From the NCBI RefSeq assembly GCF_040954645.1, contig NC_092806.1:77563141-77627140 (forward strand): a stretch of DNA of 64,000 bases, read 5' to 3'. The DNA comes from Diabrotica undecimpunctata. Lineage: Eukaryota; Arthropoda; Insecta; Coleoptera; Chrysomelidae. A program made the position numbers and the translations under genes. Under the pieces are notes generated by a model. It did not search any database, had not been told where the DNA came from, and saw only the letters and a program-made list of their open reading frames with translations. Each line of letters begins with the position of its first letter. Within the stretch, counting starts at the first letter, position 1. This document shows positions 21,645-33,700 of this stretch, piece after piece.

Positions 21645-21740
21645 TTTAACAAGTCAACATCTTTTCAAACTGAATTTGGTCTGGCAGACAACTCTTACTG
21701 TGAATGTGGCCTAAATAGAGAACTCAAATCGTATATTTTT
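21645..21740 (+). pseudogene. RNase H LINE C-terminal part (part 2)
   Basis: The plus frame reads FNKSTSFQTEFGLADNSYCE followed by CGLNRELKSYIF and a stop. This is the conserved region after RNase H in these LINEs, including a CxCG zinc-like pair. It completes the fragment at 15430-15760, implying that about 5.9 kb was inserted in between. Confidence 0.55.
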
Positions 21741-21972
21741 TGAATGGCCCATAATGATCATTGCGGGTTTTGACCATCGAGCAAAAGACAATCGATGGTT
21801 TTGACCTATTTTAAATAAACTTACTGAAGATACAGTCAGCGTTTTGATAAAATTCCTTTCAATAATAAATTAAATTTATAATCGACAATGCTCAATACTT
21901 TTTGTACTGTTTACTAACATAACCTCCTATTAAATTATTAATGGATTTTTTTACAAAATTATTTGGCATAAG

Positions 21973-22014
21973 TGGCCTCGAGTTGGTTTAGAGCATGTTT
22001 AGAGCCACAGAGCC
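21973..22014. repeat. Inverted repeat arm, left of the F-box exon
   Basis: GTTTAGAGCATGTTTAGAG followed by CCACAGAGCCAGA is matched in inverted orientation by 22680-22722, which reads GTTTAGAGCATGCTTAGAG on the minus strand. The two arms are about 700 bp apart and bracket the F-box exon. Confidence 0.5.
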
Positions 22015-22298
22015 AGACTTTTTCGGGGTCACCACCAAATTGAGCTGGCGTATCACCATGACGTGGAAGTGGAAGCCATGCCCATAGAAACAAAAGAAGA
22101 AGAAGAAATTTTCGTGGTTATATGAAAAGACAGTGAAGTGACAGTATATACAATATTGCTAAAGAATTCTTTAAATAAAGTAATATACTGTGACAGTGAT
22201 AATCTTAGACCCTTGTCTAAGTTGATAATTAACACACTTATTTTAATTTATGGTTCCAGATAAAGTAACTAAGAAATTCAACAATAATAACTTCAATT

Positions 22299-22498
22299 AT
22301 GTCACATCTTTGTTTACAGAATCTGTCAACTGAAGTTCTCATAAAAATATTTTCATATTTAGATCCAAGGGATTTAATTCAGTTACCATACGTTTGTAAG
22401 AGATTTAGTGAAATAGTTCTAAATTGGGATAACTTACTTTTTAAACAATTTCCCACACCTTTAGTGACAAACCAATTCAGTGATGAATTTTTTGCTAG
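22299..22498 (+). CDS. F-box protein, first exon
   Basis: From the ATG at 22299 the 66 codons encode MSHLCLQNLSTEVLIKIFSY, then LDPRDLIQLPYVCKRFSEIV, and then LNWDNLLFKQFP. This is a textbook F-box, the about 45-residue Skp1-binding motif of SCF ubiquitin ligase adaptors. The hydrophobic core L..E.L..I...L...DL......C..W is mostly kept. The exon ends TTTGCTAG|GTGAGTAATA, a strong 5' splice site (GT at 22499), leaving phase 2. There are no frame breaks, unlike the mobile elements around it. The substrate-binding part (WD40 or LRR repeats) must lie in later exons, none of which I can find to 25 kb. It may be a host gene with a long intron or a retained fragment. Confidence 0.65.
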
Positions 22499-22556
22499 GT
22501 GAGTAATACCTAAATCTAAAGTATTGAGTTTTTTTTATTAACAATTTGTATATAAG

Positions 22557-22563
22557 TATATAA

Positions 22564-22649
<86 letters not shown>
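22557..22649. repeat. (TA)n microsatellite
   Basis: About 90 bases of nearly pure TA dinucleotide, in what would be the first intron of the F-box gene. Confidence 0.95.
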
Positions 22650-22651
<2 letters not shown>

Positions 22652-22679
22652 ATATACATAAACTAGTAAGAGGGATATC

Positions 22680-22722
22680 AGCTCTGGCCTCTTAGAGTGG
22701 CTCTAAGCATGCTCTAAACATG
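22680..22722. repeat. Inverted repeat arm, right of the F-box exon
   Basis: Counterpart of 21973-22014 in inverted orientation, with one difference in the best-matching 23-base core. Confidence 0.5.
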
Positions 22723-22763
22723 CAAAAAATAAAATGAATCTATTATCTTCTCAAAACTCAATA

Positions 22764-22791
22764 TTTCGCTAATGTTTATTAGCTTCATCAG
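22764..22791 (-). other. Hammerhead-ribozyme-like hairpin
   Basis: The minus strand reads CTGATGA, then A, then a perfect 6-bp stem GCTAAT/ATTAGC with an AAAC loop, then GAAA. The order CTGANGA-stem II-GAAA is the hammerhead core. One extra A before stem II departs from the canonical core, and stems I and III were not established. Similar motifs occur in Penelope-like elements. Confidence 0.35.
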
Positions 22792-22799
22792 GAGTGCAC

Positions 22800-23810
22800 T
22801 AAAATTATTATTAAAAAAACAATTAATACATATTATACCCTGATCAATGCAGTGACAAATACTTAGTACAGGCCCACAACTTGAACATACGGCAAAATTT
22901 AATTAAATTAATTTTATGTAAATTATTCAGTTTAACTAGACAGACGGACAGTCTGCTTTAATAAAACGGTGATTTGAAATAAACACCGGCCACACAGTAT
23001 ACGATAACAACATGAAATTACGTTTTTGAGTAACGAATGCCAACGATTAGCTCCCGAACAGCTGTAGTGTCGAAACGAAGTGACCGGCTTATCAATAGAT
23101 TAATTGTTTCACTACGATCAGTTACTATCAGTAGCGTAACTGCCATAACTATTGCTTCTTAACTTGTTATATTTATTTTTATAAATTGTCTGTAAAGTGT
23201 TTGGTGTTTGTATGGTTATTAATAATTTATTTATATCATTTGTATGTTAACTTTGGTAAGCGGATATTTTCAATCACTTCTTTGTGAATTATAATATTTT
23301 TTTATTTAAAACTGGCAGTCAACAAAACGATAGTGTTGCATACGGATTTTCTTTGGGTGAAAAATATTGTAACATGAAACTACCATTCGATTGTTTAAAC
23401 TTTACTTACAACATTACGAATTAATTTATATTATACAACGTATCTTTACATTGCAAATATTTGTTTCAGAATGACTTTTTATCGTTATGGAATTTCCTTA
23501 TAACATCTCTTCGAATGTTATGGTCAATATGTGGCATTCCTGGAAATATCTACCAAAGGCATAATTTCTCTCGAAGCCATGAGTCACTTGTATAGACAGT
23601 TTCAAAGACATTTAGATAGCTCTGTTATTGGCATTTTTAATTATAAACAATAAGATGTTATTCATTTGCAAAATTAGGGCATAGGTACACATTGGTCGTA
23701 TGATAAGCAATTTGATCTAACTAAATAGAAGTGTATCTTTTGTACTAATTAATAAAGTATTGCAAATTTTTTAAAAAATGAAAGGAATTTTAGTTTTTAT
23801 TTAAAATGTA
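22800..23810. other. No gene seen
   Basis: AT-rich sequence without a coding frame of note, splice-bounded exon or recognised repeat. It may be intron of the F-box gene. Confidence 0.4.
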
Positions 23811-24070
23811 TGGTTTTGGAGTCATCTTGCAGCCTGTGTTGTCCACTGCCGAATATAGGCCTCCTATATTTGCTTCCACTTTTTAATATTTTGCACTTCT
23901 TTCATTCAGGTAATATTTACCTTTGTTAAATCATCCGTACAGTGTGTTGGGGACATCCTACTCTTCTTCTGTCTTCTCGTGGCCTTCATTCAAATGGTAC
24001 TCCGTGGGTATGATTTTCGTATCTTAACTTTCTTAAGTACTTTTACCTATCTACCGTTTCTATATCATTC
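23811..24070 (-). pseudogene. RTE-like LINE C-terminal remnant
   Basis: On the minus strand, shifting frames give VPFEWRPRED-like, RRRVGCPQ, and IRQWTTQAARW stretches, the usual end of RTE-like polymerases (compare the end of the copy at 291-1360). It is heavily decayed, with multiple stops. Confidence 0.5.
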
Positions 24071-24342
24071 CCATCGAATTCATTGTTGTTACTTAGTTGG
24101 ATATTAGATTTGCCTTTTGGAATAAATTTTCACAAATATTTTAAAAGGGAGATGGTACCTTTTAAATATTATCAACAAACGCTGTTTTAGTTTATTTACA
24201 TTAAAATAGAAAATAGACGTGCAATATGTTGGGTACCTATATTAATTTTTTAAATAAATACAAAATGTATTTTATCAAAAATTTAAAGTTTTTAAATTCG
24301 ATAAAAACGGTTTTAATTTTTAGGTATCTTATTAATAAAACT

Positions 24343-25180
24343 ATGGCCGACGGTAATTTAACAAGCTGTAGCACACGTCCTCGTACAGTTTTAACTCCGG
24401 AGGTGAAAACCATTATTATGAATGTTTTTGATGGACTTAAAAACGTGAAAATATGGGTGTTTCGGATGCTGTTTCTCTTTGCAGTTGCTTGATGAAAGTT
24501 TTGGAAAGCAGTATCTATAAGATAATAAAAGAAAATAAGAAAGAAGTCAAAGAACCGAACACCGAAACAAGAGGAAGGAAGATTTAGTTGAAGAAATACA
24601 AAGAGGCGTTCGACAAAAAATTCATTCGTTTTTCTTTCGGAATGAAATTCCTACATTGAAGAAAATCTCTGCAAAAATCGACGATAGTTTGCCAAAAATT
24701 TCACGAGAAGTATTACTGCACACACTTCATTAATGAATTTCAAATATATGAAACGATATAGGCAAAGCAGTCTCATAGAAAAAAGTGGTCGTTATATGGA
24801 GACACAATTATATAAAAAAAATTCATCAATATCGCACCGAGAAGAGAAAAATTTATTATTTAGATGAGGCATGGCTAAATGAAGGCCATACTGTAAACAA
24901 GGTTTGGCACGATGTTACAAGCAGTAGGCAAGCATTTGTTGATGGATTATCCACAGGCCTTAAGGCGCCATCAGGTAAAGGTCAACGTCTAATTATCACA
25001 CACATTGGTAGTGAGTCTGGTTTTCTTCCTGGTAGACTTTTATGTTTTGAGTCAAAAAAATCTGGTGACTATCACGAGGACATGGATGCTCAGGGATTTG
25101 ATACTTAGTTTTCGTTCATATTACCAACAATAGAACTGGGTTCGGTAATAATTTTAGATAATGCTCCCTACCACTTGAAT
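24343..25180 (+). pseudogene. Tc1/mariner-superfamily DDE transposase pseudogene
   Basis: The plus strand starts with a helix-turn-helix-like region from MADGNLTSC (24343). After several frameshifts it enters a linker (EEIQRGVRQKIHSFFFRNE, about 24594). It then reaches the catalytic core: YYLDEAWLNEGHTVNKVWHD holds the first Asp, SGKGQRLIITHIG and SGDYHEDMDAQGF follow, and past a TAG stop IILDNAPYH holds the second Asp (about 25155). The third acidic residue is not seen, so the end is lost. At least three shifts and two stops make it non-functional. This type of transposase gene is common in insect genomes. Confidence 0.7.
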
Positions 25181-25970
25181 GCCTTTTAAATATTTAAACA
25201 GACTTGCATATTTCTCAGTTTCATTCAACATTTCTTGTATATTATACTGTATCCAGAAATTTAGTGTCTCATTATAAAAGTTATTTTAATAATAGCTGTA
25301 AAACTGAATAATCCCTTGTAAATACTCTTGTTGTATAATTATCACAGCTACCAAAGCTGCCAGGACCGGCATAATAGCCAAGCATAGCACAACTGTATAT
25401 AGGTACATATAATCAGATCAAATATTATCATTCAAGCATAATGTCAAGAAACTCTTTTTATAAACATACAAATTTCCCATAATTATTGTTATTAATCATT
25501 ATCCTAAGTCTTAACGAAGAAAATGTTTTGTGTGTGTGTTTTGTGTTCTATTGGCACTGGTTTTCACACTGGTCAGTCAATTTCATATTGATTTTTTTAG
25601 ACTATAACTTATCACTAACTCAGGGGAGTAATGTGTAGTGTCTGTGTTGAGTAAATGTCTTGTTACTTTAGTAAAGTCGACTTCATTGTCTTTACAAAGA
25701 TACGCTAATTGTATCTGAACGTCTGAGATCCCTTCGGTGAGTACCGATTTACTCGTTTTAAAAGGTTCATATTTATTCATGTTGACTTGTTATGTTTAAG
25801 TTTTCCGTTTCATGTCTGGAAAAAGTTGACAAAAAATGGGAAATTTCTTTATTAATAATTTCACGAAAAAAATTTATTCTTTTATTAAAGGTTATGCATC
25901 ACATACAAATCATTAATCGATAATCTTATAAAATATTAAGTGGTAGATAGGGAAAATCAAAATTATTTTT
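25181..25970. other. No gene seen
   Basis: AT-rich sequence. The 65-codon minus frame at 25583-25780 has no recognised motif, and no splice signals or repeats were identified. Confidence 0.4.
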
Positions 25971-25971
25971 G

Positions 25972-26097
25972 TGGACATTCTTTAAGGAAATGCTTGATGG
26001 TTAAGGGACTGCTGTAATGACTACATGCAGGTGGATCGGTAGATGCTATGAGAAATCCATGTGTAAGACGAGTGTGTCCAATTCTTAATCTTACTTA
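25972..26097 (-). pseudogene. Second copy of the 3' end of the 26.9-30.4 kb LINE
   Basis: This stretch matches 26958-27080 with roughly ten differences in 120 bases. It encodes on the minus strand the same zinc-like C-terminus (RIGHTRLTHGFL and CSHC-type residues). It is a separate truncated insertion or a local duplication of the neighbouring element. Confidence 0.7.
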
Positions 26098-26880
26098 AAT
26101 AATACATTTAAAGTAAAAAGTAAATAAAAAAATACTTTTGAAGATTTTGTATATTGAATAAAGTAAATTAGAATTAAAATTAAAAATTAATGCACCTACT
26201 GATACATCATTAAAAGGCCATGAATCTAAATTTAAAAACAATTTTTAATTCCTACAACCAAATTAAAATAACATTTTATGCTACACCTAAATTTAAAAGC
26301 ACTTCGCATTTAAACATAAATCAATATTTTTGATTTTCGCTGTATACCACTTAAAATTTTATTAATTTGATTATTGATTATTGATTTCTATGCAATGTAG
26401 AAATGTTTATGAAGAATGGTTTGTTTTTCATGAAATTAATAATACAAGAAATTTCCCATTTGTTGCCAACTTTTTCAGACATACTTTATACCTTACTCAA
26501 TTGAAAAACTTCTTCTTTACATGAAGTATAAAATATAATCATATTTAGCTATATGTATTATGTACATATACATATGTACATTTAGCTATATGTACATTAA
26601 TTCATTTTAATTTGACTTCACCATTTTATTATTTGACTTGCAATTTGTTTAACAAAACAAAAATTGTTTATTACTTTCAAAATTTGGATATATTTAATAC
26701 AGAATCGACACAGAAGATATAATAATTAATTAATTCTAATACTCCATCAGTTTATGTATTTTTTCCCTTAATTATCTAGATATTTATTTAAATTAAATAT
26801 GTAATGTAAATGACAAATAAAATATAAAATTCGTTAAGCCGGCCCTTTTTACTATTTACCTGAAGAAGCAAATCCCTTTA
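26098..26880. other. AT-rich spacer
   Basis: No gene. Near 26862-26890 a CTGAAGAAGC motif resembles the hammerhead-like hairpins elsewhere in the window, but the closing half is poor. Confidence 0.4.
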
Positions 26881-26896
26881 TAGCTTCGACTTTTTC

Positions 26897-29800
26897 TTAT
26901 AATTGTGAATGAAGTTTACCTCCCAACTGGTGTTGTTTTCTTTTAGTAGAAAGATGTGGACATTTATTAAGGAAATGCTTGACGGTTAAGGGACTGCTGC
27001 AATGACTGCATGCAGGTGGATCGGTAGATGCCATGAGAAAGCCATGTGTAAGACGAGTGTGTCCAATTCTTAATCTTCTTAGAATAACCTTGTGTCTTCT
27101 GGGCATAGGTGGTAGCTCTAAGGAAGGTATAACTGGTTGTATATCGTGTAAGTGACTCGGGTTGTGTTCCAATTAGCTTGCCATTTGTCATATATACGCT
27201 TTTTATATCATTATGCAACTGGATATTTGATATAGGTATATCCAAAGTAGAAGCTTCTTTTGCAGCTTCATTTCCTACATCTCCTACATGTGAAGGTAGC
27301 CAGACAATAGTGAAAATTACACCATGGTCCGTAAGTTTATTATATATGTCATGTATTAAATTTACCAGAGAATGATCTGAGAACATGTTTTTAATTACTT
27401 GTATTGATGATAAGGAGTCTGTGCAAATCGCTACACTGTGGTCAGTTGGTTCCAACATACGAAAAGCCTCGACGATACCATATAGTTCTCCAGTGTATAC
27501 ACTACCAACGGCAGGAAGTCTGATCAGTTTTGTAGTGCTGAAAGAGGAAACAACAGCACTACCCACCCCTACATCATTTTTAGAGGCATCTGTATACAGA
27601 ACTTTATGAAACTGATTTCGATTAAGTATGTCTAGGAACAATTATTTAATTATAGCTTTAGGAGTATCATGTTTATTGAAAGAGCAAAGGGAGGTGTTGA
27701 CATTCGGAAGTTGCTTATGCCACTGAGGATGTGTAGAGATATGAAAGGGTAAAGTTGCAGCAAGATCGAAACCGTCAAGAATAGAATTTAGTATACAAGA
27801 GAGCGGTTGTGCAGCTCTAGTGGTCTGAGGATGATGAGGGAGATTATTTGGTTGAATAAGTAGTTGGTAGACTGGATTTTGTGGATTGGCTGATAAGCTA
27901 GCTGCATATAACAAAAGAAGATGTTGTCTCCTTAACCAGAGTGGCGGTTTGTTAGCTTCACAGTACATGCTTTGAGCTGGGCTAGATCTGAAGACACCTA
28001 AGCAGATCCCAAGACCCGTATTGTGTACGGAGTCAAGAGTTTTCAGATGTGACTTGGAGGCAGACATATAGACAAAACTACCATATTCTATTTTGGAGCG
28101 AAAAATGGATCTGTAAACAATACCTCTTCGTCAGCTCCCCATTGGAAATGTGCTAAACTCTTTAGGATATTAATATTTTTTAAGCAGTTGCCTTTCGTTT
28201 CCTGTATGTGTGTATTCCAAGTAAGTCTGGAGTCGAAGGTCAGTCCTATGACTTTATGATGATCAATAACATCTAGTAATACTCTATTGTATGTCAAAAT
28301 TGGATTATCTTTTGTCGTTTTTCTGCTAAATTTCATGATTTTAGTTTTTTGAGATGAGAAGGAAAGCCCAATATGCCTCGACCACCTTTCTATATTATTA
28401 ATGACTGTTTGCATTAGACGACAGATTGTTTCGATATTCTTTCCTCTGCAAAATAGTACAAGGTCATCAGCATATAATGCGTATTTAACTGGGAGATGGA
28501 TACTTTTGCCTACATCATTAAATGCCAAACTGAACAAAGTTGTGCTTATAACAGAACCTTGTGGTACTCCATTATGTTGAATACGAGTAGATGACAGCTT
28601 TCCGTTTAAAATAACTAAAGTTCTATCATTTAAAAAATTCTGCATAAAGTAGTATATGTTTCCACCAAGTCCACGTTGTTGAAGATTTTGGAGTATTACA
28701 AATTTTTGAACAGTGTCAAAGGCTCCTTTGACATCAAAAAAGGCTGCTAATAAATCTTGTTTAGAGGCCATAGAGTCGGAAATATGTGATTGTAAAATTA
28801 CCAAATTATCTGATGTAGAACGATGAGATCTAAAACCGGATTGTGCCGGTGAAATAACTCCATTTTTTCCAAAAACCAGACCAATCTTTTAGTTACCATT
28901 TTCTCCATTAATTTGCACATGGTGCACATCAGCGATATTGGCCTATATGAATTAGATAAACTTTGTGTTTGGTTATGAACTTTTTTAATTGGTATAATAT
29001 ATGATTCTCGCCAGCGCTTAGGAAAATTATAACTATTCCAAATGGCGTTGTAAAATTTTAATAAAATAATGATGCATGGAGTCGATAATTTCTTTAAGAA
29101 TATGAAAGGAATGTCATCTGGACCAGAGACTGTATTTTTACACAAATCGAGTGCCTTCAATAGTTCCTCTAAGGTAAATGGTGTGTTAATAGGATCGATT
29201 TCTTGTGCAGTTTTTATTGTGGAGAACTTTACAGTTAATGTGCCTGATGATGTATTAGGTGAGTATTGTCTTTTGGATTTTTGTTCAAACGTATCAGCTA
29301 GTAAATTGGCAATGCGTTGTGTGTCATCGATAACTATATTTTGATAACTTATACTTTGAATACCGAAACTTGTCTTACGGCCCTGCATTTGTCGTATTAT
29401 CGTCCATACTTGGGCAGAAGGTGTATTGGATTTTAGCGACAAAGTATATTCTCTCCATGAAATTTTCTTGTTTTTTTTAGCACGTATTTTGCTCTGGCCT
29501 TTAGTTTTTTAAATTGTACAAAATCTTCGGCATTTCGAGTTCTTCGATATCTGTTTAATGCTTTTTTGGACTGACAAACTGCATATTCACAATCCTTATT
29601 CCACCATGATACTTTTTTCCGTGTATAGGTTGTAGAAGTTTTGCCAATATGTAGTTCAGCTGCAGAGATAATGCAGTGGATAAGAAGGTTCAGAGATTCG
29701 TCTACGTCATCAGAAAGAGACAGAAATGGAAGTTTTTTTTTCGAGATACGAGCAGAAGCCAATTCAATCTGCATTGGCGATTCGCCATTTGGGTACATGA

Positions 29801-30420
29801 TAATTGCTAGATTTATTCTCGCTATTTGAAATCAAAATTGGAAAGTGATTGCTATCAAAGAAACTGCCGAGGACATGCCAGTTTAATAGAGATGATGACT
29901 TTGGGTCAGAAAAGCTCAAATCAATTGCTCAAAATGTGCCAGAAGATATATTGAAGTATGTACTTGATCCAGTATTTAATAGGCAAGTGCTAGAACAATT
30001 TAATACCTTTTCAAATGTTTTATCAGAACCCCACATAATATTATGTGCATTGAAGTCACTCACAAGAATATAAGGAGTGGGGAGTGGATGGATTAGATCA
30101 TACGGTTCCTTTTCTAAAAGTTTGTAATTAGGTGGTACGTAAATGCTACATACCGTAATTTTGCTGGGGCATCATATGGAGATTGCGATTGCTTAAATGC
30201 CAGTGATGTGTAGAAATCAGATCTCTGGAAACAAAAATTGAGGTGCCGCCACTGGCTTTCAGGTAGTCCTTTTTTAAACAATGGTAACCTTCGTAATTTT
30301 TAAGTTGTCCAATTTTGGTATCTTTAAAGTTTGTCTCTTTTTTTTCTGAAAAATGGCTTTGGCCAATTAGCCAGACTTGTTTGTGTTTATTGTTAAAATC
30401 GACTGAATTTCAATTATTAT
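26897..30420 (-). pseudogene. RNase H-bearing LINE ORF2, multiply broken
   Basis: Minus-strand polymerase in the usual order. The endonuclease remnant has SGGTSIFVSRDLIS and LVSDFNAHNIMWGS (about 30020-30250). RT has TVSGPDDIPF, NSYRPISLM, AFFDVKGAFDTV, GVPQGS and YALYADDLV. The connection region is followed by RNase H with LYTDASKNDVGVGSA, YTGELYGIVEAF, CTDSLSSI and WLPSHVGDVGNEAAK. The C-terminus has CSHCSSP with H and C. Frames change near 29450 (eight-base homopolymer), 28870 (six-base homopolymer) and 28080-28130, and a TAA lies at 27642-27644. The RNase H points to the I/R1/LOA side of LINEs. No ORF1 belongs to it. Confidence 0.85.
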
Positions 30421-30475
30421 TGATTGCAGATTCATAGTCAAATGTTAGTACTACATATAGCTAATATTTTTATGG

Positions 30476-30730
30476 ATGCATACATTTTGTTTTAATATAT
30501 TTTTATTTTGTTTTTTTATTCTTTTATTTTTTTCTTGTTTTTTTTGTTTTGTTTTTTTTGTTTTGTTGCTTTTTTGTTTTTTTTTGTTTTTTCCTTTTTT
30601 TTGTTCTTTTTTTTTGGATTTATTTTTTTGTTTTTTATTCTATTTCTATTTTCTTAATTCTTTTATGTTTTTTTTTCTAATTTGTGATATACTTTTTTTT
30701 GTTTTTTTTTTCAAACCATATTAACAGATT
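30476..30730. repeat. T-rich low-complexity tract
   Basis: Runs of 4-10 T interrupted by single G or C. On the minus strand this is an A-rich 3' tail region directly after the next LINE's last codons (30746). It is probably the 3' UTR/tail of that LINE. The Phe/Leu-only open frame across it is an artefact. Confidence 0.7.
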
Positions 30731-30745
30731 ACGCCTATATACTAT

Positions 30746-33700
30746 TTACAACTTATATTTACATATTTTAACATGTTTGTAAATGCAATGAAGAATTTCC
30801 ATATTATTTGAAAATATTAAAAGATTAAGGTTTGTTGGAAAACAACACTTAGCATTTATTAATTCCTTATAAAGTTCGTTTATATTAATAATTTGTAAAT
30901 CACATTCTAATATAATATGTGTTAGATCGCCTATTTTACCACAAGTACAGTTGGGAGTATTTGATAAGCCGATTCCATGCATGTAAGATGGCGTAAGAGC
31001 ATGATTTGCTCTCAGCCGATTAATGGTCTTTATAAAATGTCAATTAGATTCTGTGTAGAACCATCTTATGGAGGGTATCCTAGTGTTACAATGATAAAAT
31101 TTTAAGCCAGTCTTACATTCTCTGTAATGTAAATGCCAATTATTTTTAAGTTTTTGTCTACTAACGTTGTCAATATCTGTCGCTGGGATTAAATTTCTGT
31201 TTACTTTTTCTCCAAGCATGTATGCTGATTTAGCCAAATTGTCAACGATCTCATTGCCTTTTATTCCCGAATGGCCCTTGATCCATGTAATTATTACATT
31301 TAATCCTAATTGTATAGTTTCATAAAGAATTTTAAGAATTTCCAGTTCAATGTGGTTTATTTGTTTAACTGTTTGAATGTTGTTAAATCTGTCGACCACG
31401 CTTTTACTGTCAGTAAATATAACATAGTTGCTAGTCGGATTCAGTACTACATACTGAAGAGCAAACATTATTGCCATCATTTCTGCTGTGTATATTGAGC
31501 ATTCACTGGGTAAGCTATACTGGTGATGGTAATTTTTATTTTCGTGGAACATTGCACAGCCCGTTCCATTTGCATCTTTTGACCCATCAGTAAAAATGTA
31601 CTGATAATTTGTCCATTTTTCTTTAATAATTATATCAAACATATTTGGGAGTAAATGTGAGTTTAAGTAACATATCCTAACCTTTTTAGAAAATAGTGTT
31701 TTTGCCATTTCACCGTGGTAGGGCGGAATTTGGCTTTTATAGAGAATATCGTTATATTTTACCGTACTTAGATAGCTTTCTACCAAAGGTATAGATTTTT
31801 TAGTTCTCCAGTATCTATGGGTGAGGTCTAAAACTGATAGCTCATTAAGATCTTGAAGGTATTTACAATTTTTGGACATAATTCGGACTGTGAATTTGTC
31901 GCTAAGAAATTGGCGGCGTAAATGCAATGGAGGTTCCACCGCTTCATTTTCCATTATTTGGACTGGAGTGGATTTTAAATAACCTAGGCATAATCTCAGG
32001 TATTTATTTTTTTGAATTTCAAGTTTGTTTAGATGTGTATTGGACGCTGATCCAAATAAATGACAGTTATAATCGAAAATCGGCCTGATCATGTTACGGT
32101 AAAACATCAAAGCAATATTTGGGTCTGTTCCCCAATTTGTTTTACAGAAAGCTCTTAAAATGTTTATGAGTTTTCTGATTTTTTCACAATTTGATGATTG
32201 TGATCTTTCCATAACAATTTCCTGTCTAGATAGGTACCAAGATACTTAATACAGTTTTTTATAGGGAAATTAAACTTTCCCACATTAAGATTGCCTTGTG
32301 GAACTCTATGTTTTTGTGAAAAGTAACACACCTCAGTTTTTGTGTCAGAAATTGATAAACCTATTTCTTCATAGTACTGATTTACGATTTCTAATGTGAC
32401 TTTCAAATTATCCTCACAGGTACTTAACAATTTTCCTGCTGTGTATAAAACAACATCATCAGCATATTGAAGAATTTTTGTATGGTTCGGTATACTAACT
32501 TCAAGATCTATGTTGTACAGGATGTATAAAATCGGGCTTAAAATACTCCCCTGTGGCAATCCAATATTAGTGAGTCGGGGGTATGAAAATTCCTCATTAT
32601 TAATTTTTAAAAAAGTTAGTCAGAATATAAAGATTGTAAAAAGAGAGCAAATGATCTAGAGATTCCAATATACAACATTTTTTTGGTAAAGAATGTCTAA
32701 ATTGACATTATCAAAAGCAGCAGAAACGTCAAGGAACGCAGCTGCTGTAGACTTATTTGATGTAAAATTAAGCTGAATTGAAGTAACTAGAGCTGTAGTT
32801 GCGTCTTGAGTTTACCTAGACTTGCGAAAACCATATTGGGAACTTAGAAGTATACCATTGTGCTCTAGTCAATGTTCAAATCTATTTTTAATTATTCTTT
32901 CAAATGTTTTTAAAACACATGATGATAAGGAGATAGGTCGGTAAGAACTTGGATCACGTTCTGGTCTGCCAGGTTTTTTAATCGGAATTACCAGGTACTC
33001 TTTCCAACTATTTAGTACTGGTGTTTTATTTTTCCAAATATTGTTGAAAATGTTTACTAGTGAAATTTTATATTCTATAGGTAAGTTGTATAACAGTGAA
33101 TATGACACATTGTCAATACCTGGAGAAGTATTATTTCTTTGTTCAAGGGCTCGATGCAATTCCCACAAATGAAAATTTTCCTCAAAATTGTGGTTTTGTC
33201 GGGGTAATGTTTGGATATGTTCTTGTACAGTGTCTTCATTTGGAACCCATGCCGGGGCAATTTTTCTATGGAATTCCTGCAACCATGTATCTTCGGGATC
33301 AACAGGCACTTTGTTGGCTTGTTTGCGGTTTTTAAAACAATTAACTTTTTGCCAGACATCTTTTATTGGTGTTCTTGAGTTAAGGCTTTCGCAAAAATCA
33401 ATCCAATTCTTCTTTTTCTTCTGTTTGAAGATTTTCTTTGCAATAGCATTTAGTCGTTTATACTCCATTAGGTTTTGGAGCGTTGGATTCTGTTTATAAT
33501 TTATAAACGCATGTTTTCTATTTTCAGCTGCTAACTGACAATGATTGTTCCTCCATGGTTTCGGAATATGACCTTTGTTTTTTTTCTTTAATGGAAGAAT
33601 GTTTTGGGATAGCGACGTTGGCTGCTTGTTTTATATTTGTCAACAATTCTTCGTAGATTAATGGTATTGTCATTGTTTCCAAAGTACTGGTATAGATCAT

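Noticed and set aside
30476..30724. 82-codon Phe/Leu-only open frame
   Set aside because: Low-complexity T-rich DNA, best explained as the A-rich tail of the minus-strand LINE.
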